The position numbers and the translations under genes are program-made. Below, piece after piece: positions 20,893 through 31,716 of a stretch of DNA of 64,000 bases. The DNA lies in NCBI GenBank assembly GCA_947488545.1, contig CANKZE010000002.1, positions 1 to 64,000 of the forward strand, given 5' to 3'. A model generated the notes under the pieces. It saw nothing but the letters and a program-made list of their open reading frames with translations, had not been told where the DNA came from and made no database searches. The stretch comes from Bacteroidota bacterium. GTDB lineage: Bacteria; Bacteroidota; Bacteroidia; Flavobacteriales; Flavobacteriaceae. How positions within the stretch are numbered: position 1 is the first letter of the stretch; each line of letters begins with the position of its first letter.

Positions 20893-20979
20893 AATATAAT
20901 TATTTAGTTATTATCATAGTAATTCAAAAATCAATCCAAAAATAAGAATTTTGATTATTTTATTAAAATAAATATGAAG

Positions 20980-20987
20980 TACATTTG
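20980..20987 (+). promoter_or_regulatory. -7-like TACATTTG only 5 nt before the DUF1543 start codon
   Basis: TAnnTTTG match at 20980-20987, ATG at 20993; no well-spaced TTG -33 seen. Confidence 0.4.
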
Positions 20988-20992
20988 TAACT

Positions 20993-21544
20993 ATGAAATT
21001 ATACATGATTATGGTGGGATGTCGACCTCAAGGTAGATTCACCGAACAACACGATATTTATTTTGGAATTGGGAATTCAATAGCGGAAATGGTTCCTAAA
21101 ATAAAATTATTTTGGCCTGAAGCCAAAGGACGAATTCACATTGATGCTTGGCGAGAAGTTACTATGGTGGACAATCACAAAATTGAAATTGTTTCTGAGG
21201 AAAATGCTGTTGCAAATAGTACTCAGCTTTACTTTATCAATTTGGGTGGTTATAAGGAAAATGAATTTGAAGAATATCATTATAAAATTGTAACCACTGG
21301 AGTTAAATTGGCGGAAGCTACAAAAAAAGCGAAAGCAACAAGTTTTTACAAACACTACGACTTTGAAGGCGCAACCTCACATATTGATGATAAATATGGA
21401 ATTGATGTGGATGATATTTACAACATTGAGGATATTCTAGCACCTGAATTAAAAGAAAAATTTGCTTTAAAAATCACAGAAATTGAAAATGCAATTGAAG
21501 ACGAGTTGCATATCGGTTATTTAAAATTGGAGAAGTTAGGATAA
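20993..21544 (+). CDS. DUF1543 domain-containing protein
   Basis: LYMIMVGCRPQGRFTEQHDIYFGIGNSI and AEGRIHIDAWREV-like pattern (KGRIHIDAWREVTMVD). Confidence 0.75.
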   Translation: MKLYMIMVGCRPQGRFTEQHDIYFGIGNSIAEMVPKIKLFWPEAKGRIHIDAWREVTMVDNHKIEIVSEENAVANSTQLYFINLGGYKENEFEEYHYKIVTTGVKLAEATKKAKATSFYKHYDFEGATSHIDDKYGIDVDDIYNIEDILAPELKEKFALKITEIENAIEDELHIGYLKLEKLG

Positions 21545-21547
21545 TAC

Positions 21548-22162
21548 TTACTTTGCGATTATCGGTTCACTTTCTTCAATATTCTTATTAGATTTCGTCA
21601 ATAAATTGATGAAATCGATCTTTATTTTTTGTCTTGGATTATCAACAGGAGTCACTATAACTCTAAGAATATTCTTTTCGTCAATTAAATAATTATCGTA
21701 ATTATCGTCTACAATAGTACCGTCAATTTGAAAAACAGGAACATTTTCACTTGAACTAACATATTTTGATTTGAATTCATTAAGACTCATATAATTATAT
21801 TTACTTGGAGTTTTACCTTGAATCATTATTTTGCCAAAGTACTTTACTGAATCAATTATGGTGTCTTTTTTTATAACATTTACTGAAGTTATACTTTCAG
21901 GATTTATGGTTGATAATAAAGAATAGCTTACTAATTTTCCATTAAAAAAAAGAGCTGGTGGATTTGGATTGTTAGAAATTTTATTATTATTGTAAACTAC
22001 TTTTATAACAGTATCGTTTACAGATGCAGATTTAGAAATGTTCAAACCCGAGACTTTACCTGTAATCTGTCCAAAAGTGGTTAATGATAAAAATGCGAAG
22101 GCTATTAATAATTTTATTTTCATTTTTAGATATTGAATTTTGATTTTATAAAGATAATGCAT
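21548..22162 (-). CDS. Hypothetical secreted protein with TonB-plug-like segment
   Basis: Signal peptide near internal Met (MKIKLLIAFAFLSLTTFGQ); LSTINPESITSVNVIKKD pattern. Confidence 0.55.
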   Translation of the reverse strand: MHYLYKIKIQYLKMKIKLLIAFAFLSLTTFGQITGKVSGLNISKSASVNDTVIKVVYNNNKISNNPNPPALFFNGKLVSYSLLSTINPESITSVNVIKKDTIIDSVKYFGKIMIQGKTPSKYNYMSLNEFKSKYVSSSENVPVFQIDGTIVDDNYDNYLIDEKNILRVIVTPVDNPRQKIKIDFINLLTKSNKNIEESEPIIAK

Positions 22163-22321
22163 TTTAGAAGTGATCCCATTTATAAGCTCATAATTATTTC
22201 ACGAAGATTCACAAAGAAAGATTAAAAAAAAACACAAAACTCAATAATAAATTTGTGAAGCTTTGAATGCCTTTGTGGACTTTGCGAAACGAAATTTCAC
22301 CAAGTGAAATTCTTAGAAAGC

Positions 22322-22505
22322 AATCCTGATAAAGCGGGATAAGCGATTCACACGCTTTTTGATTTGCAAAAGCATTACTAAAATAGATCCCGCTAAAAAG
22401 CGAGATAAGCGATTCACACACTTTTTGATTTGCAAAAGCATTAGTAAAATAGATCCCGCTAAAAAGCGGGATAAGCGATTCACACACTTTTTGATTTGCA
22501 AAAAG
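22322..22505. repeat. 66-bp tandem repeat (~2.8 units)
   Basis: Units 22341-22406 and 22407-22472 differ at 3 positions by eye; partial units on both sides. Each carries a cccgctaaaaagcggg-type hairpin. Confidence 0.9.
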
Positions 22506-22516
22506 TGGTTCTCTGC

Positions 22517-25500
22517 TTACATATTACGTCTATACTGTCCGCCAACTTGAAATAAAGCACTTGTGATTTGACCCAATGAACAAATTTTTGTCGCTTCCAT
22601 TAAGTGAGCAAACAAGTTTTCATTTTTAATTGCCGCATCTTGTAAATCGCTCAAGTATTGGTTCACTTTATCGCCATTCGTTTGGTGTAAATTATTCAAC
22701 ATATCAATTTGATATTGCTTTTCAACTTCAGTTGCACGAATTACTTCCGCAGGAATAATTGTTGGTGATCCTTTAGAGCTCAAGAAAGTATTTACTCCGA
22801 TAATTGGGAATTCGCCAGTGTGTTTTAAAGTTTCATAATACAAACTTTCCTCTTGAATTTTTGAACGTTGGTACATGGTTTCCATAGCTCCAAGCACTCC
22901 ACCACGCTCAGTAATTCTATCAAATTCTTCTAAAACTGCAGCTTCAACCAAATCGGTTAATTCTTCAATAATGAAGGCCCCTTGAATTGGATTTTCATTT
23001 TTGGCCAAGCCCAATTCTTTATTAATAATAAGCTGAATTGCCATAGCACGACGAACCGATTCTTCTGTTGGAGTTGTAATTGCTTCGTCATAAGCATTAG
23101 TATGCAACGAGTTACAGTTGTCGTAAATAGCATACAAAGCTTGTAATGTGGTACGGATATCATTAAAATCAATTTCTTGAGCATGCAATGAACGACCAGA
23201 TGTTTGAATGTGGTATTTCAACATTTGCGCTCTTTCATTAGCTCCGTATTTGTATTTCATGGCTTTCGCCCAAATTTTTCTCGCTACACGCCCGATAACG
23301 GAATATTCAGGATCAATTCCATTGGAGAAAAAGAAAGATAAATTTGGTCCAAAATCGTTGATATCCATTCCACGGCTCAAATAATATTCTACGTAAGTGA
23401 ACCCATTTGAAAGTGTAAATGCTAGTTGGGAAATTGGGTTTGCACCCGCTTCCGCAATATGATATCCTGAAATAGAAACAGAATAAAAATTTCTGACTTT
23501 ATTTTTAATAAAATACTCTTGAACGTCACCCATTAATCTTAGGGCAAATTCTGTTGAAAATATGCAGGTATTTTGAGCTTGATCTTCTTTTAAAATATCA
23601 GCTTGTACCGTTCCACGAACTTGTGATAGCGTTTTTGCCTTAATCTCATTGTACACGGTTTCTGGTAAAACCAAATCGCCTGTAACACCCAAAAGCATTA
23701 GGCCTAAACCATTATTTCCTTCGGGTAAATCCCCTTGATATTGAGGTCTTGTGGTACCTTTTTGCTTATAAATAGCTGCTATTTTACTCTCAACTTCTTT
23801 TTCTAATCCGTTTTCCTTTATGTAAATTTCGCATTGTTGATCGATCGCGGCATTCATGAAAAACCCTAATAACATTGGTGCTGGCCCATTGATAGTCATA
23901 CTCACCGACGTTAAAGCATGAACTAAATCGAAACCAGAATACAACTTTTTAGCGTCGTCTAAACAACAAATAGAAACTCCAGCATTTCCAATTTTACCAT
24001 AAATATCAGGTCGAATATGAGGATCGTTTCCATATAAAGTCACACTATCAAAAGCCGTAGAAAGTCGTTTTGCAGGTAATCCAGCACTCACATAATGAAA
24101 CCTTTTATTGGTTCGTTCTGGCCCACCTTCACCAGCAAACATTCTAGATGGATCCTCGCCTTCTCTTTTAAAAGGATACAATCCTGCGGTAAATGGAAAT
24201 TCTCCAGGTACATTTTCTTGTAAATTCCATCTTAATAAATCACCCCAAGCTTCATATTTAGGTAAGGCAATTTTGGGAATTTGTGTGTGTGACAAACTCT
24301 CAGTATGTGTCGCTATATTAATTTCTTTATCACGAACTTTAAAAGTATAAATTGGGTTTTTATATTTTGCAATTTTATGATTCCAATTCAAAATAATCTC
24401 CCAATTGTAAGGATCTAAATCCATTTTGATTTTCTCAAATTGGTTTAACAACAAAGAAATCAATACTTTATCATCTTGATTTTGATTGTCAGAATTAGAA
24501 ATCTCTATACCAGATTTAGAGAGTATCGGTTCAATCCCAGAAATACTTTCAATCGTTTTAAAGATACCGTATAATTTTTGAGCTACTTTTTGTTGTCCAA
24601 TAGCAGTAACATCATATTTACGATTGTTTTCAGCAATTTCAGATAAATAACGAGTTCTGTGTGGCGGAATTACGAATATTTTTTCACTCATTTCTCGAGT
24701 GATTTTGAAAGTAGATTTTAAATCACTGCTCGTTTTCTCTACAATTTTATCCATAATAGATTTGTAGAGCGTATTCATTCCTGGATCGTTAAATTGAGAA
24801 GCGATAGTTCCAAATACCGGCATTTCATCTGGATTTACGTCCCAAAGATTATGATTTCGTTGGTATTGCTTTTTAACATCACGAAGCGCGTCTAGGGCTC
24901 CGCGTTTGTCGAATTTATTTAAAGCTACTAGATCGGCAAAATCAAGCATGTCGATTTTTTCCAATTGAGTGGCTGCTCCAAATTCTGGTGTCATAACGTA
25001 AAGAGAAACATCGGAATGATCCATGATTTCAGTATCCGATTGACCGATTCCTGAAGTTTCAAGGATAATTAAATCGTAATTGGCCGCTTTTAAAACTTGA
25101 ATAGCATCAGCTACGTATTTAGAAAGTGCTAAGTTAGATTGGCGTGTAGCTAATGAACGCATATAAACACGAGGATTATTGATTGCATTCATTCTAATTC
25201 TATCGCCTAATAAAGCGCCACCCGTTTTTCTTTTTGAAGGATCAACAGAAATTAATCCGATGGTTTTTTCTGGAAAATCAATTAGAAAACGACGTACTAA
25301 TTCGTCTACCAATGATGATTTTCCTGAACCTCCCGTTCCTGTAATTCCGAGAACTGGTGTTTTTGAATTTTTATTTTTTAATTGGATTTGCTCCAAAAAT
25401 GGTTTTGCTACTTCAGGAAAATTCTCTGCTGAAGAAATTAATCTTGCAATCGCTTTTGGATTTTTATCTTCCAAATGATTGGTTTCATCGTTAATTGTAT

Positions 25501-25945
25501 CGCCAATAGCAAAATCAGATTTTTGAACTAAATCATTTATCATACCTTGTAATCCCATTGCACGCCCGTCGTCTGGAGAATAAATTCTTGTGATTCCGTA
25601 ATCCTGTAAATCTGCAATTTCTGAAGGCAAAATTACTCCTCCTCCTCCACCAAAAATCTTGATGTGATCCGCTCCTTTTTGCTTAAGCAAATCAAACATG
25701 TATTTGAAATATTCGTTGTGTCCGCCTTGATAGGAAGTTATAGCAATAGCATTCGCATCTTCTTGAATTGCAGTATTTACAACTTCTTCTACACTTCTAT
25801 CGTGACCCAAATGAATAACTTCAACACCAGTAGATTGAATAATTCTTCTCATGATGTTTATTGCGGCATCGTGACCGTCAAAAAGAGAGGCAGCGGTTAC
25901 AATTCGAACTTTATGAACAGGGATATAAGGTTTTTGATCTACCAT
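22517..25945 (-). CDS. icmF: Fused isobutyryl-CoA mutase-type protein (B12-binding domain, G-protein chaperone, mutase)
   Basis: N-terminal B12-binding [17 protein letters not shown]; central [21 protein letters not shown]-loop and [21 protein letters not shown]-terminal mutase [32 protein letters not shown]. Confidence 0.93.
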   Translation of the reverse strand: MVDQKPYIPVHKVRIVTAASLFDGHDAAINIMRRIIQSTGVEVIHLGHDRSVEEVVNTAIQEDANAIAITSYQGGHNEYFKYMFDLLKQKGADHIKIFGGGGGVILPSEIADLQDYGITRIYSPDDGRAMGLQGMINDLVQKSDFAIGDTINDETNHLEDKNPKAIARLISSAENFPEVAKPFLEQIQLKNKNSKTPVLGITGTGGSGKSSLVDELVRRFLIDFPEKTIGLISVDPSKRKTGGALLGDRIRMNAINNPRVYMRSLATRQSNLALSKYVADAIQVLKAANYDLIILETSGIGQSDTEIMDHSDVSLYVMTPEFGAATQLEKIDMLDFADLVALNKFDKRGALDALRDVKKQYQRNHNLWDVNPDEMPVFGTIASQFNDPGMNTLYKSIMDKIVEKTSSDLKSTFKITREMSEKIFVIPPHRTRYLSEIAENNRKYDVTAIGQQKVAQKLYGIFKTIESISGIEPILSKSGIEISNSDNQNQDDKVLISLLLNQFEKIKMDLDPYNWEIILNWNHKIAKYKNPIYTFKVRDKEINIATHTESLSHTQIPKIALPKYEAWGDLLRWNLQENVPGEFPFTAGLYPFKREGEDPSRMFAGEGGPERTNKRFHYVSAGLPAKRLSTAFDSVTLYGNDPHIRPDIYGKIGNAGVSICCLDDAKKLYSGFDLVHALTSVSMTINGPAPMLLGFFMNAAIDQQCEIYIKENGLEKEVESKIAAIYKQKGTTRPQYQGDLPEGNNGLGLMLLGVTGDLVLPETVYNEIKAKTLSQVRGTVQADILKEDQAQNTCIFSTEFALRLMGDVQEYFIKNKVRNFYSVSISGYHIAEAGANPISQLAFTLSNGFTYVEYYLSRGMDINDFGPNLSFFFSNGIDPEYSVIGRVARKIWAKAMKYKYGANERAQMLKYHIQTSGRSLHAQEIDFNDIRTTLQALYAIYDNCNSLHTNAYDEAITTPTEESVRRAMAIQLIINKELGLAKNENPIQGAFIIEELTDLVEAAVLEEFDRITERGGVLGAMETMYQRSKIQEESLYYETLKHTGEFPIIGVNTFLSSKGSPTIIPAEVIRATEVEKQYQIDMLNNLHQTNGDKVNQYLSDLQDAAIKNENLFAHLMEATKICSLGQITSALFQVGGQYRRNM

Positions 25946-26078
25946 TTATGAATGTGATAATTTTGAAGGTGCAATTTACGAGTTTTTTAAAAATAATTTA
26001 TAAATAATAGAAAAAAACATAGTTAATGACAATCGAATTTTGATAAATAAATTTAAATTTCAAAATTATCGTGAACTC

Positions 26079-26143
26079 TAGCCCTGATAGCAGCGACATC
26101 CCACGCCCTTGCGTGGATATAGCGGATAGCAGGAAATAGCTCC
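26079..26143 (-). repeat. Interspersed hairpin element, copy D
   Basis: Reverse complement ggagctatttcctgctatccgctatatccacgcaagggcgtgggatgtcgctgctatcagggcta. Confidence 0.75.
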
Positions 26144-26191
26144 AAATAAAATTGGTACGGAGTTTGCACAGAATTAGTAAAAATAAATTAC

Positions 26192-26926
26192 ATGAAAAAA
26201 GTTATAATTTCCTTATTATTTGTGCCAATTGTCAGTTTTGCACAATTTGGTGATTTAAAAAAATTGGCAGAAAGTAAAATTCCAAAAGTAAACAACGCAC
26301 CTAAAATCAACAGTTTAACAGATATAAATGCTGGTTTAAAAGAGGCCTTGAACAATGGAATTACGAAGCAAGTATCAAAATTGACTGCTGTAGACGGGTT
26401 TTTCAAAAATGAGTTGGTGAAGATATTATTGCCGGAAGAATTGCAGAAAGTGGATCGAACTTTGCGCAGTTTGGGAATGTCAAATTTGGCTGATCAAGGA
26501 TTAGTGGTTTTAAATCGAGCTGCCGAAGATGCGGTGAAGGAAGCGACTCCGATATTTGTGGATGCCGTGAAAAACATGAATTTTAATGATGCGAAAAGCA
26601 TTTTGATGGGAAATGAAAAAGCGGCTACAACCTATTTAGAAACTGCGACTTCTACTGCTTTATATGATAAATTCAGTCCAGTTATTGCGACTTCATTGAA
26701 CAAAGTAAATGCTGATAAAATTTGGAGTCAAATGATTTCAAAATACAATTCTGTTCCATTAGTTAAAAAAGTAAATCCAGATTTGAAGGATTATGTTACC
26801 AAACAAACGATGAAGGGGGTTTTTACGATGATTGCAATTGAGGAAAAAGAGATTCGAGTAAATTTAAAATCAAGAACTTCGAGTTTGTTACAAAGCGTTT
26901 TTGCAATGCAGGATAAAAAAAAATAA
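26192..26926 (+). CDS. DUF4197 domain-containing secreted protein
   Basis: Signal peptide, then INAGLKEALNNGITKQVSKLTAVDGFFKN...VKILLPEELQKVDRTLRSLGM. Confidence 0.85.
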   Translation: MKKVIISLLFVPIVSFAQFGDLKKLAESKIPKVNNAPKINSLTDINAGLKEALNNGITKQVSKLTAVDGFFKNELVKILLPEELQKVDRTLRSLGMSNLADQGLVVLNRAAEDAVKEATPIFVDAVKNMNFNDAKSILMGNEKAATTYLETATSTALYDKFSPVIATSLNKVNADKIWSQMISKYNSVPLVKKVNPDLKDYVTKQTMKGVFTMIAIEEKEIRVNLKSRTSSLLQSVFAMQDKKK

Positions 26927-27019
26927 CAAATTGATAACCGTATTTTAACTCTGGAACTACAAATCAAGAAGATATTTGTACCATAGTTTAAAATTAGTAA
27001 TTAAGTTATTTAGGGAATT

Positions 27020-27053
27020 AAACCACTGCTTTCGGGTAGTGGTTTTTTTTTTA
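27020..27053. terminator. Bidirectional terminator between DUF4197 (+) and hydrolase (-)
   Basis: aaaccact-gctttcgggt-agtggttttttttt; T-tract runs into the TTA (TAA) stop of the minus gene. Confidence 0.7.
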
Positions 27054-27833
27054 TAACTTGTTTAAAAATGAAATTACAGTAGAATTAAAAGTTATTGGTT
27101 GTTCAATATTTACCACATGGCCACATTGTTGAACTACAAAAAGTTGAGAAGACTTAAAATGTTTTTCAACCACTTTTCTCACTGATGGCAGAAACATGTA
27201 ATCTTCCTCGCCCATAATATAAAGTGTCGGAATACTTAGCTCCTCTTGTCGGAACCACTTTAAAATAGGATTAATTTCAGCAGTTAACTTAAACCATTTT
27301 ATAAACTCTTTTTGGTATAATTTTTTGGCTTCATTGATGAATAATAATCGGGATTGCTTGTGATTTTTATTGGGCATAATTACAAAAGCAAAGAATTTAT
27401 ATAATACTAAATAGGGTAAAATATATTTAAACATATTTCCTAATCTCATTAAAATTTGAGATCTAAAATTCATCTTTAGAATTGCTCCTCCGAGAATCAT
27501 ACTTTGAACCCGATCAGGATGCATTTCGGCCAATTGACGAATTAGAATTGTGCCCAACGAAATTCCTACAAAATGAGATTTTTGAATTTTCAAGTGATCT
27601 AAAACCTCCAAAATATCATTGGCTAAAGCCGAAAAAGTATATTTTTGTTTGAATGCTTTTTTTATTTGTTGGTTGGAATTTCCATGACCTCTTAAATCCA
27701 ACAATAAGACGTTATAATGTTTTTGGAAATCTCGAATTTGCTTGAACCAAATGGATGAACTTCCTCCCGCTCCATGAACAAATGTAACCCACTGGGCGTC
27801 TTTGTCTTTTTCATAAACGGTGAAATGTATCAT
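27051..27833 (-). CDS. Alpha/beta hydrolase
   Basis: VTFVHGAGGSSSIWF, LLDLRGHGNS, FVGISLGTILIRQLAE; internal Met start (27833) fits the family better than 27878. Confidence 0.85.
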   Translation of the reverse strand: MIHFTVYEKDKDAQWVTFVHGAGGSSSIWFKQIRDFQKHYNVLLLDLRGHGNSNQQIKKAFKQKYTFSALANDILEVLDHLKIQKSHFVGISLGTILIRQLAEMHPDRVQSMILGGAILKMNFRSQILMRLGNMFKYILPYLVLYKFFAFVIMPNKNHKQSRLLFINEAKKLYQKEFIKWFKLTAEINPILKWFRQEELSIPTLYIMGEEDYMFLPSVRKVVEKHFKSSQLFVVQQCGHVVNIEQPITFNSTVISFLNKL

Positions 27834-27953
27834 TTGATTTTTTTTGTAAATATAGATTAATTCTATGAAACAATTCAATAATAGTGTGATATTAACAAGT
27901 AGACACTATTCAAAAAAATAGAAATGTATAGTTTAAATATAGGTTAGGTTTAG

Positions 27954-27982
27954 TTGTTAAGCAAATATATTTATTAGATTTG
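27954..27982 (+). promoter_or_regulatory. Bacteroidota-type promoter upstream of the GH16 gene
   Basis: TTG 27954-27956, 18-nt spacer, TAGATTTG 27975-27982. Confidence 0.5.
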
Positions 27983-28014
27983 CCTTAAGTATTCAATTGT
28001 ACTTTTAATAGTTT

Positions 28015-29616
28015 ATGCGCAATTTTATTTTCGTTTTTGTTTTATTATTTTCTATAAATTCATTTTCTCAAGCTCGAATATCTCAAGATAATTTTGAGGG
28101 AAATTCAACCATAACAACATGGTTTGGTGACAACTGCGGCATGGATAACGCTTTTGCAAATCCGTTTCAGAACGGGATCAATACTTCAGCTAGAGTTTTA
28201 AAATATACGGATGCTGGCGGACAATATGCGAATGTTCGTTTTGATGCTGGTTTTAATTACAATTTGAATACAAGTAGCGTTTTTACTTTAAAAATATATG
28301 TTCCTTCAAGCGGAATTACCGGGAATCAAAATAATCAAGTCTCGCTAAAGTTACAAAATGGGACAATTACTTCGCCTTGGGCTACTCAATGTGAAATAAT
28401 AAAACCTGTAGTATTAAACCAATGGCAAACAATTACCTTTAATTTTGCAACTGACAATTTTATAAATTTAGATCCGACTTCTCAAAATCCTATGAATCGC
28501 TCGGATTTTAATAGAGTTTTGATCCAAATAAATGGAGAAAATAATACCTCTCAAGTTACCGCTTATATAGATGATTTTTACTATTCAGGCGCGGCTTCTG
28601 TTTTCAACACATTAGTTTGGAGCGATGAATTTGATATTAACGGTGGGATAAATACTACGAAATGGTTTCCTCAAACCCAACTTCCAAATGGAAATAGCTG
28701 GTACAATGGAGAACTTCAACATTATACTAATCGTCAAGTGAATTCGAGTGTCAATAATGGAATTCTAAGTATTGTTGCAAAAAGAGAGACATTTACCGAT
28801 CAGGGAAGAACAAAACAATTTACCTCTGCCCGATTAAATTCGAAATTTGCCTTTAAATATGGTCGCGTAGAAGCGCGTGCTAAACTACCAATAGGTGCTG
28901 GAACATGGCCAGCTATTTGGATGCTTGGCAAAAACATTATTGAGCCTGGAGGTTTTTGGACAAGCTCATTTGGAACTGCAAGTTGGCCGGCCTGCGGAGA
29001 AATTGACATTATGGAACACTGGGGAACCAATCAAAATGTAGTTTCTAGTGCGGTACATCATCCAATTAATGGGAATTTATCTGTTGGGGAATACATATCA
29101 AATGCTCAAAATATAGCCGGGGTATCAACTAGTTTTCATATTTATGCAGTAGAATGGGATGCACAAAAAATAACTTTTAGTGTTGATGGAATTAATCATT
29201 TAACCTATAATCCACCAGTCAAAAATCAATTTACATGGCCATTTAACGCCGAACAATATATATTATTAAATGTTGCAATTGAACCTAGTGTAACCGCTGG
29301 TTTTGTTCAATCGGCTATGGAAGTCGATTATGTAAGGGTTTACCAACAAACAGCTTTAGAAACACCAAATGTTTTAAAAGAAAATGATTTGGTTCTTTTT
29401 CCAAATCCTGCATCTGATGAAATAACACTTAAATCGAATGAAAATTTATTAGGTGCAACTATTTCAATTAGCTCTTTATTGGGACAAGAATTGGAAAAAT
29501 TTACATTAAACTCAGAAGAAAAAACGTTGAATATATCCAATTATCAAAGTGGAATTTATATTTTAAAAGTAAATTCTCAGGATGGAATTCAAAGCTACAA
29601 GTTTATAAAGAAGTAA
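28015..29616 (+). CDS. Glycoside hydrolase family 16 (laminarinase-like) with N-terminal CBM-like domain and T9SS type A sorting domain
   Basis: Catalytic motif GEIDIMEHWG; WPAIWMLG; C-terminal LFPNPASDEITLKS...GIYILKVNSQDGIQSYKFIKK. Confidence 0.9.
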   Translation: MRNFIFVFVLLFSINSFSQARISQDNFEGNSTITTWFGDNCGMDNAFANPFQNGINTSARVLKYTDAGGQYANVRFDAGFNYNLNTSSVFTLKIYVPSSGITGNQNNQVSLKLQNGTITSPWATQCEIIKPVVLNQWQTITFNFATDNFINLDPTSQNPMNRSDFNRVLIQINGENNTSQVTAYIDDFYYSGAASVFNTLVWSDEFDINGGINTTKWFPQTQLPNGNSWYNGELQHYTNRQVNSSVNNGILSIVAKRETFTDQGRTKQFTSARLNSKFAFKYGRVEARAKLPIGAGTWPAIWMLGKNIIEPGGFWTSSFGTASWPACGEIDIMEHWGTNQNVVSSAVHHPINGNLSVGEYISNAQNIAGVSTSFHIYAVEWDAQKITFSVDGINHLTYNPPVKNQFTWPFNAEQYILLNVAIEPSVTAGFVQSAMEVDYVRVYQQTALETPNVLKENDLVLFPNPASDEITLKSNENLLGATISISSLLGQELEKFTLNSEEKTLNISNYQSGIYILKVNSQDGIQSYKFIKK

Positions 29617-29618
29617 TA

Positions 29619-30431
29619 CTATTCTAAAATAGCTGCCATTTCTAACTGCATTTTCTGTGCTTCTTCCCTAGCCTTTTCAGCAAAATCAACTCCGTTTGAA
29701 GCATAAATTATTGCTCTTGAAGAATTTATTAGTAAGCCTACATTGGAATTCATTCCGTATTTGCAAACTTCAGAAAGGCTTCCACCTTGAGCGCCAACAC
29801 CAGGAACTAGTAAGAAACTATCAGGGACAATTTTTCTAATTTCTGTGAAATATTCTGCTTTTGTAGCACCTACAACATACATTAGGTTTTCAGAATTTTT
29901 CCAAGTTTTGGATGTTTCCAATACCTGTTTGTACAATTCTTTTCCTTCTACATTTAAGGTTTGAAAATCAAAAGCACCTTCGTTTGAAGTTAGAGCCAAT
30001 AGAATAGTGTGTTTGTTTTCAAATGCCAAGAAAGGTTCCACAGAGTCTTTTCCCATATATGGAGCGACGGTTACACTATCAAAATTCAAATCTTCAAAGA
30101 AAGCTTTTGCATACATCGAAGACGTATTTCCAATGTCACCGCGTTTGGCATCGGCAATTGTAAAAAGTGTTGGGTAATTCTCATTAATGTAGTTGATCGT
30201 TTTTTGCAAAGAAATCCAACCTTTAATTCCATATGCTTCATAAAAAGCGGTATTTGGCTTGTAGGAAACCGCTAAATCATGAGTAGCATCAATTATCGCT
30301 TTATTAAACTCGAAAATAGGATCTTCTAATTCTAATAAATGGGATGGAATTTTATTCAAATCAACATCTAATCCAACACAAAGAAAGGATTTTTTGATTT
30401 TAATTTGGTCAATTAGTTGTTGTGTAGTCAT
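29619..30431 (-). CDS. pyrF: Orotidine 5'-phosphate decarboxylase
   Basis: [47 protein letters not shown]. Confidence 0.95.
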   Translation of the reverse strand: MTTQQLIDQIKIKKSFLCVGLDVDLNKIPSHLLELEDPIFEFNKAIIDATHDLAVSYKPNTAFYEAYGIKGWISLQKTINYINENYPTLFTIADAKRGDIGNTSSMYAKAFFEDLNFDSVTVAPYMGKDSVEPFLAFENKHTILLALTSNEGAFDFQTLNVEGKELYKQVLETSKTWKNSENLMYVVGATKAEYFTEIRKIVPDSFLLVPGVGAQGGSLSEVCKYGMNSNVGLLINSSRAIIYASNGVDFAEKAREEAQKMQLEMAAILE

Positions 30432-30441
30432 TGTTGTATGT

Positions 30442-30488
30442 TTAACCGCAAAGTTCGCAAAGATTTTCGCAAAGTTCGCAAAGTTTTA
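30442..30488 (+). repeat. Interspersed 'CGCAAAG' repeat, copy 2, immediately upstream of pyrF
   Basis: ttaaccgcaaagttcgcaaagattttcgcaaagttcgcaaagtttt. Confidence 0.6.
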
Positions 30489-30562
30489 AAAAAAATGCCA
30501 AACTTAATTCAGTGTGGCATATATTAGTCTATTCTCTTTCAGTCAATTATCTCTTCGTCTCC

Positions 30563-31639
30563 TTAAAATACCTCACTCGCTTCTTTCAATTTCTCCATGT
30601 TGTTAACCAATTGTAATTCGTCAACAATTTTTTGAATATCACCATTCATAATATTTCCTAAATCATATAAAGTCAAACCTACTCGGTGATCAGTTACACG
30701 ACCTTGAGAATAATTATACGTTCTAATTTTTGCCGAACGGTCTCCAGAACTTACTTGAGACGAACGCTTTGTAGCATCTTCAGCTTGTTTTTTAGCCAAT
30801 TCTTGTTCGTATAATCTAGAACGTAAAACGTCCATTGCTTTGTCTTTATTCTTGTGTTGCGATTTTTGATCCTGACATTGCGCTACCAAACCAGTTGGAA
30901 CGTGCGTTAAACGAACAGCCGATTTTGTAGTATTTACCGATTGTCCTCCAGGTCCTGACGAACAGAAGAAATCAATTCGAACATCATTCATATCAATTTG
31001 AACATCAAATTCCTCTGCTTCTGGAAGTACCATAACCGTTGCTGCAGAAGTATGAACCCGACCTTGTGTTTCTGTTTGAGGTACACGCTGAACACGGTGA
31101 ACTCCAGCTTCAAATTTTAATGTACCATAAACATCCTCACCGGTAACTTCAAAAATAACCTCTTTAAATCCACCAGAAGTTCCTTCGTTTATATCAACCA
31201 CAGAAGTTCTCCAACCTCTATTTTCACAATATTTAGTATACATTCTAAACAAATCACCGGCAAAAATACTCGCTTCATCACCACCCGTTCCGGCTCTAAT
31301 CTCCACCATCACGTTTTTAGCATCCTCGGCATCTTTTGGAATCAAAAGAAATTTTATTTCATCTTCTAAAATTGGTAATCTCTCTTTCGCTTCCTCCAAT
31401 TGCATTTTTGCCATTTCAGTCATATCGGCGTCACTCCCATCGGAAATAATCTCGTTTGCTTCATCAATATTACCCAAAACCACAATGTATTCATTGCGTT
31501 TATCGGCCAGCGCTTTCAAACTTTTATATTCCTGATTCAATTGTACATAACGCTTTTGATCGCTAATCACATCGGGTTGAATAATCAAATCCGATATCTC
31601 ATCGAAACGTTGTTTTACTATTTGAAGTCTGTCTAACAT
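30563..31639 (-). CDS. prfA: Peptide chain release factor 1
   Basis: GGQ motif [38 protein letters not shown]. Confidence 0.97.
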   Translation of the reverse strand: MLDRLQIVKQRFDEISDLIIQPDVISDQKRYVQLNQEYKSLKALADKRNEYIVVLGNIDEANEIISDGSDADMTEMAKMQLEEAKERLPILEDEIKFLLIPKDAEDAKNVMVEIRAGTGGDEASIFAGDLFRMYTKYCENRGWRTSVVDINEGTSGGFKEVIFEVTGEDVYGTLKFEAGVHRVQRVPQTETQGRVHTSAATVMVLPEAEEFDVQIDMNDVRIDFFCSSGPGGQSVNTTKSAVRLTHVPTGLVAQCQDQKSQHKNKDKAMDVLRSRLYEQELAKKQAEDATKRSSQVSSGDRSAKIRTYNYSQGRVTDHRVGLTLYDLGNIMNGDIQKIVDELQLVNNMEKLKEASEVF

Positions 31640-31716
31640 TTTGTTTTTTCCTTATTTAAGTGCGCAAATTTACAAAAAATAGTTGATAATATAAAGTATT
31701 CAATTTATGATTTTTT

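Noticed and set aside
20395-22162. Defence or toxin-antitoxin module between meaB and icmF
   Set aside because: Small proteins here (lipoprotein, DUF1543, plug-like secreted protein) show no toxin, antitoxin or nuclease motifs.
22322-22505. Possible CRISPR array
   Set aside because: Units are contiguous 66-bp repeats without variable spacers; only ~2.8 units and no cas genes in the window.
22209-22550. ORFs 22209..22487(-), 22313..22501(-) and 22359..22550(+) encoding repetitive peptides
   Set aside because: They are by-products of the 66-bp tandem repeat (period divisible by 3 keeps frames open); no start context or family.
26927-27019. Candidate small RNA between DUF4197 and the hydrolase terminator (gatatttgtaccatag...)
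   Set aside because: The -7-like match is incomplete (GATATTTG, not TAnnTTTG) and no -33 is clear; the terminator is explained by the flanking convergent genes.
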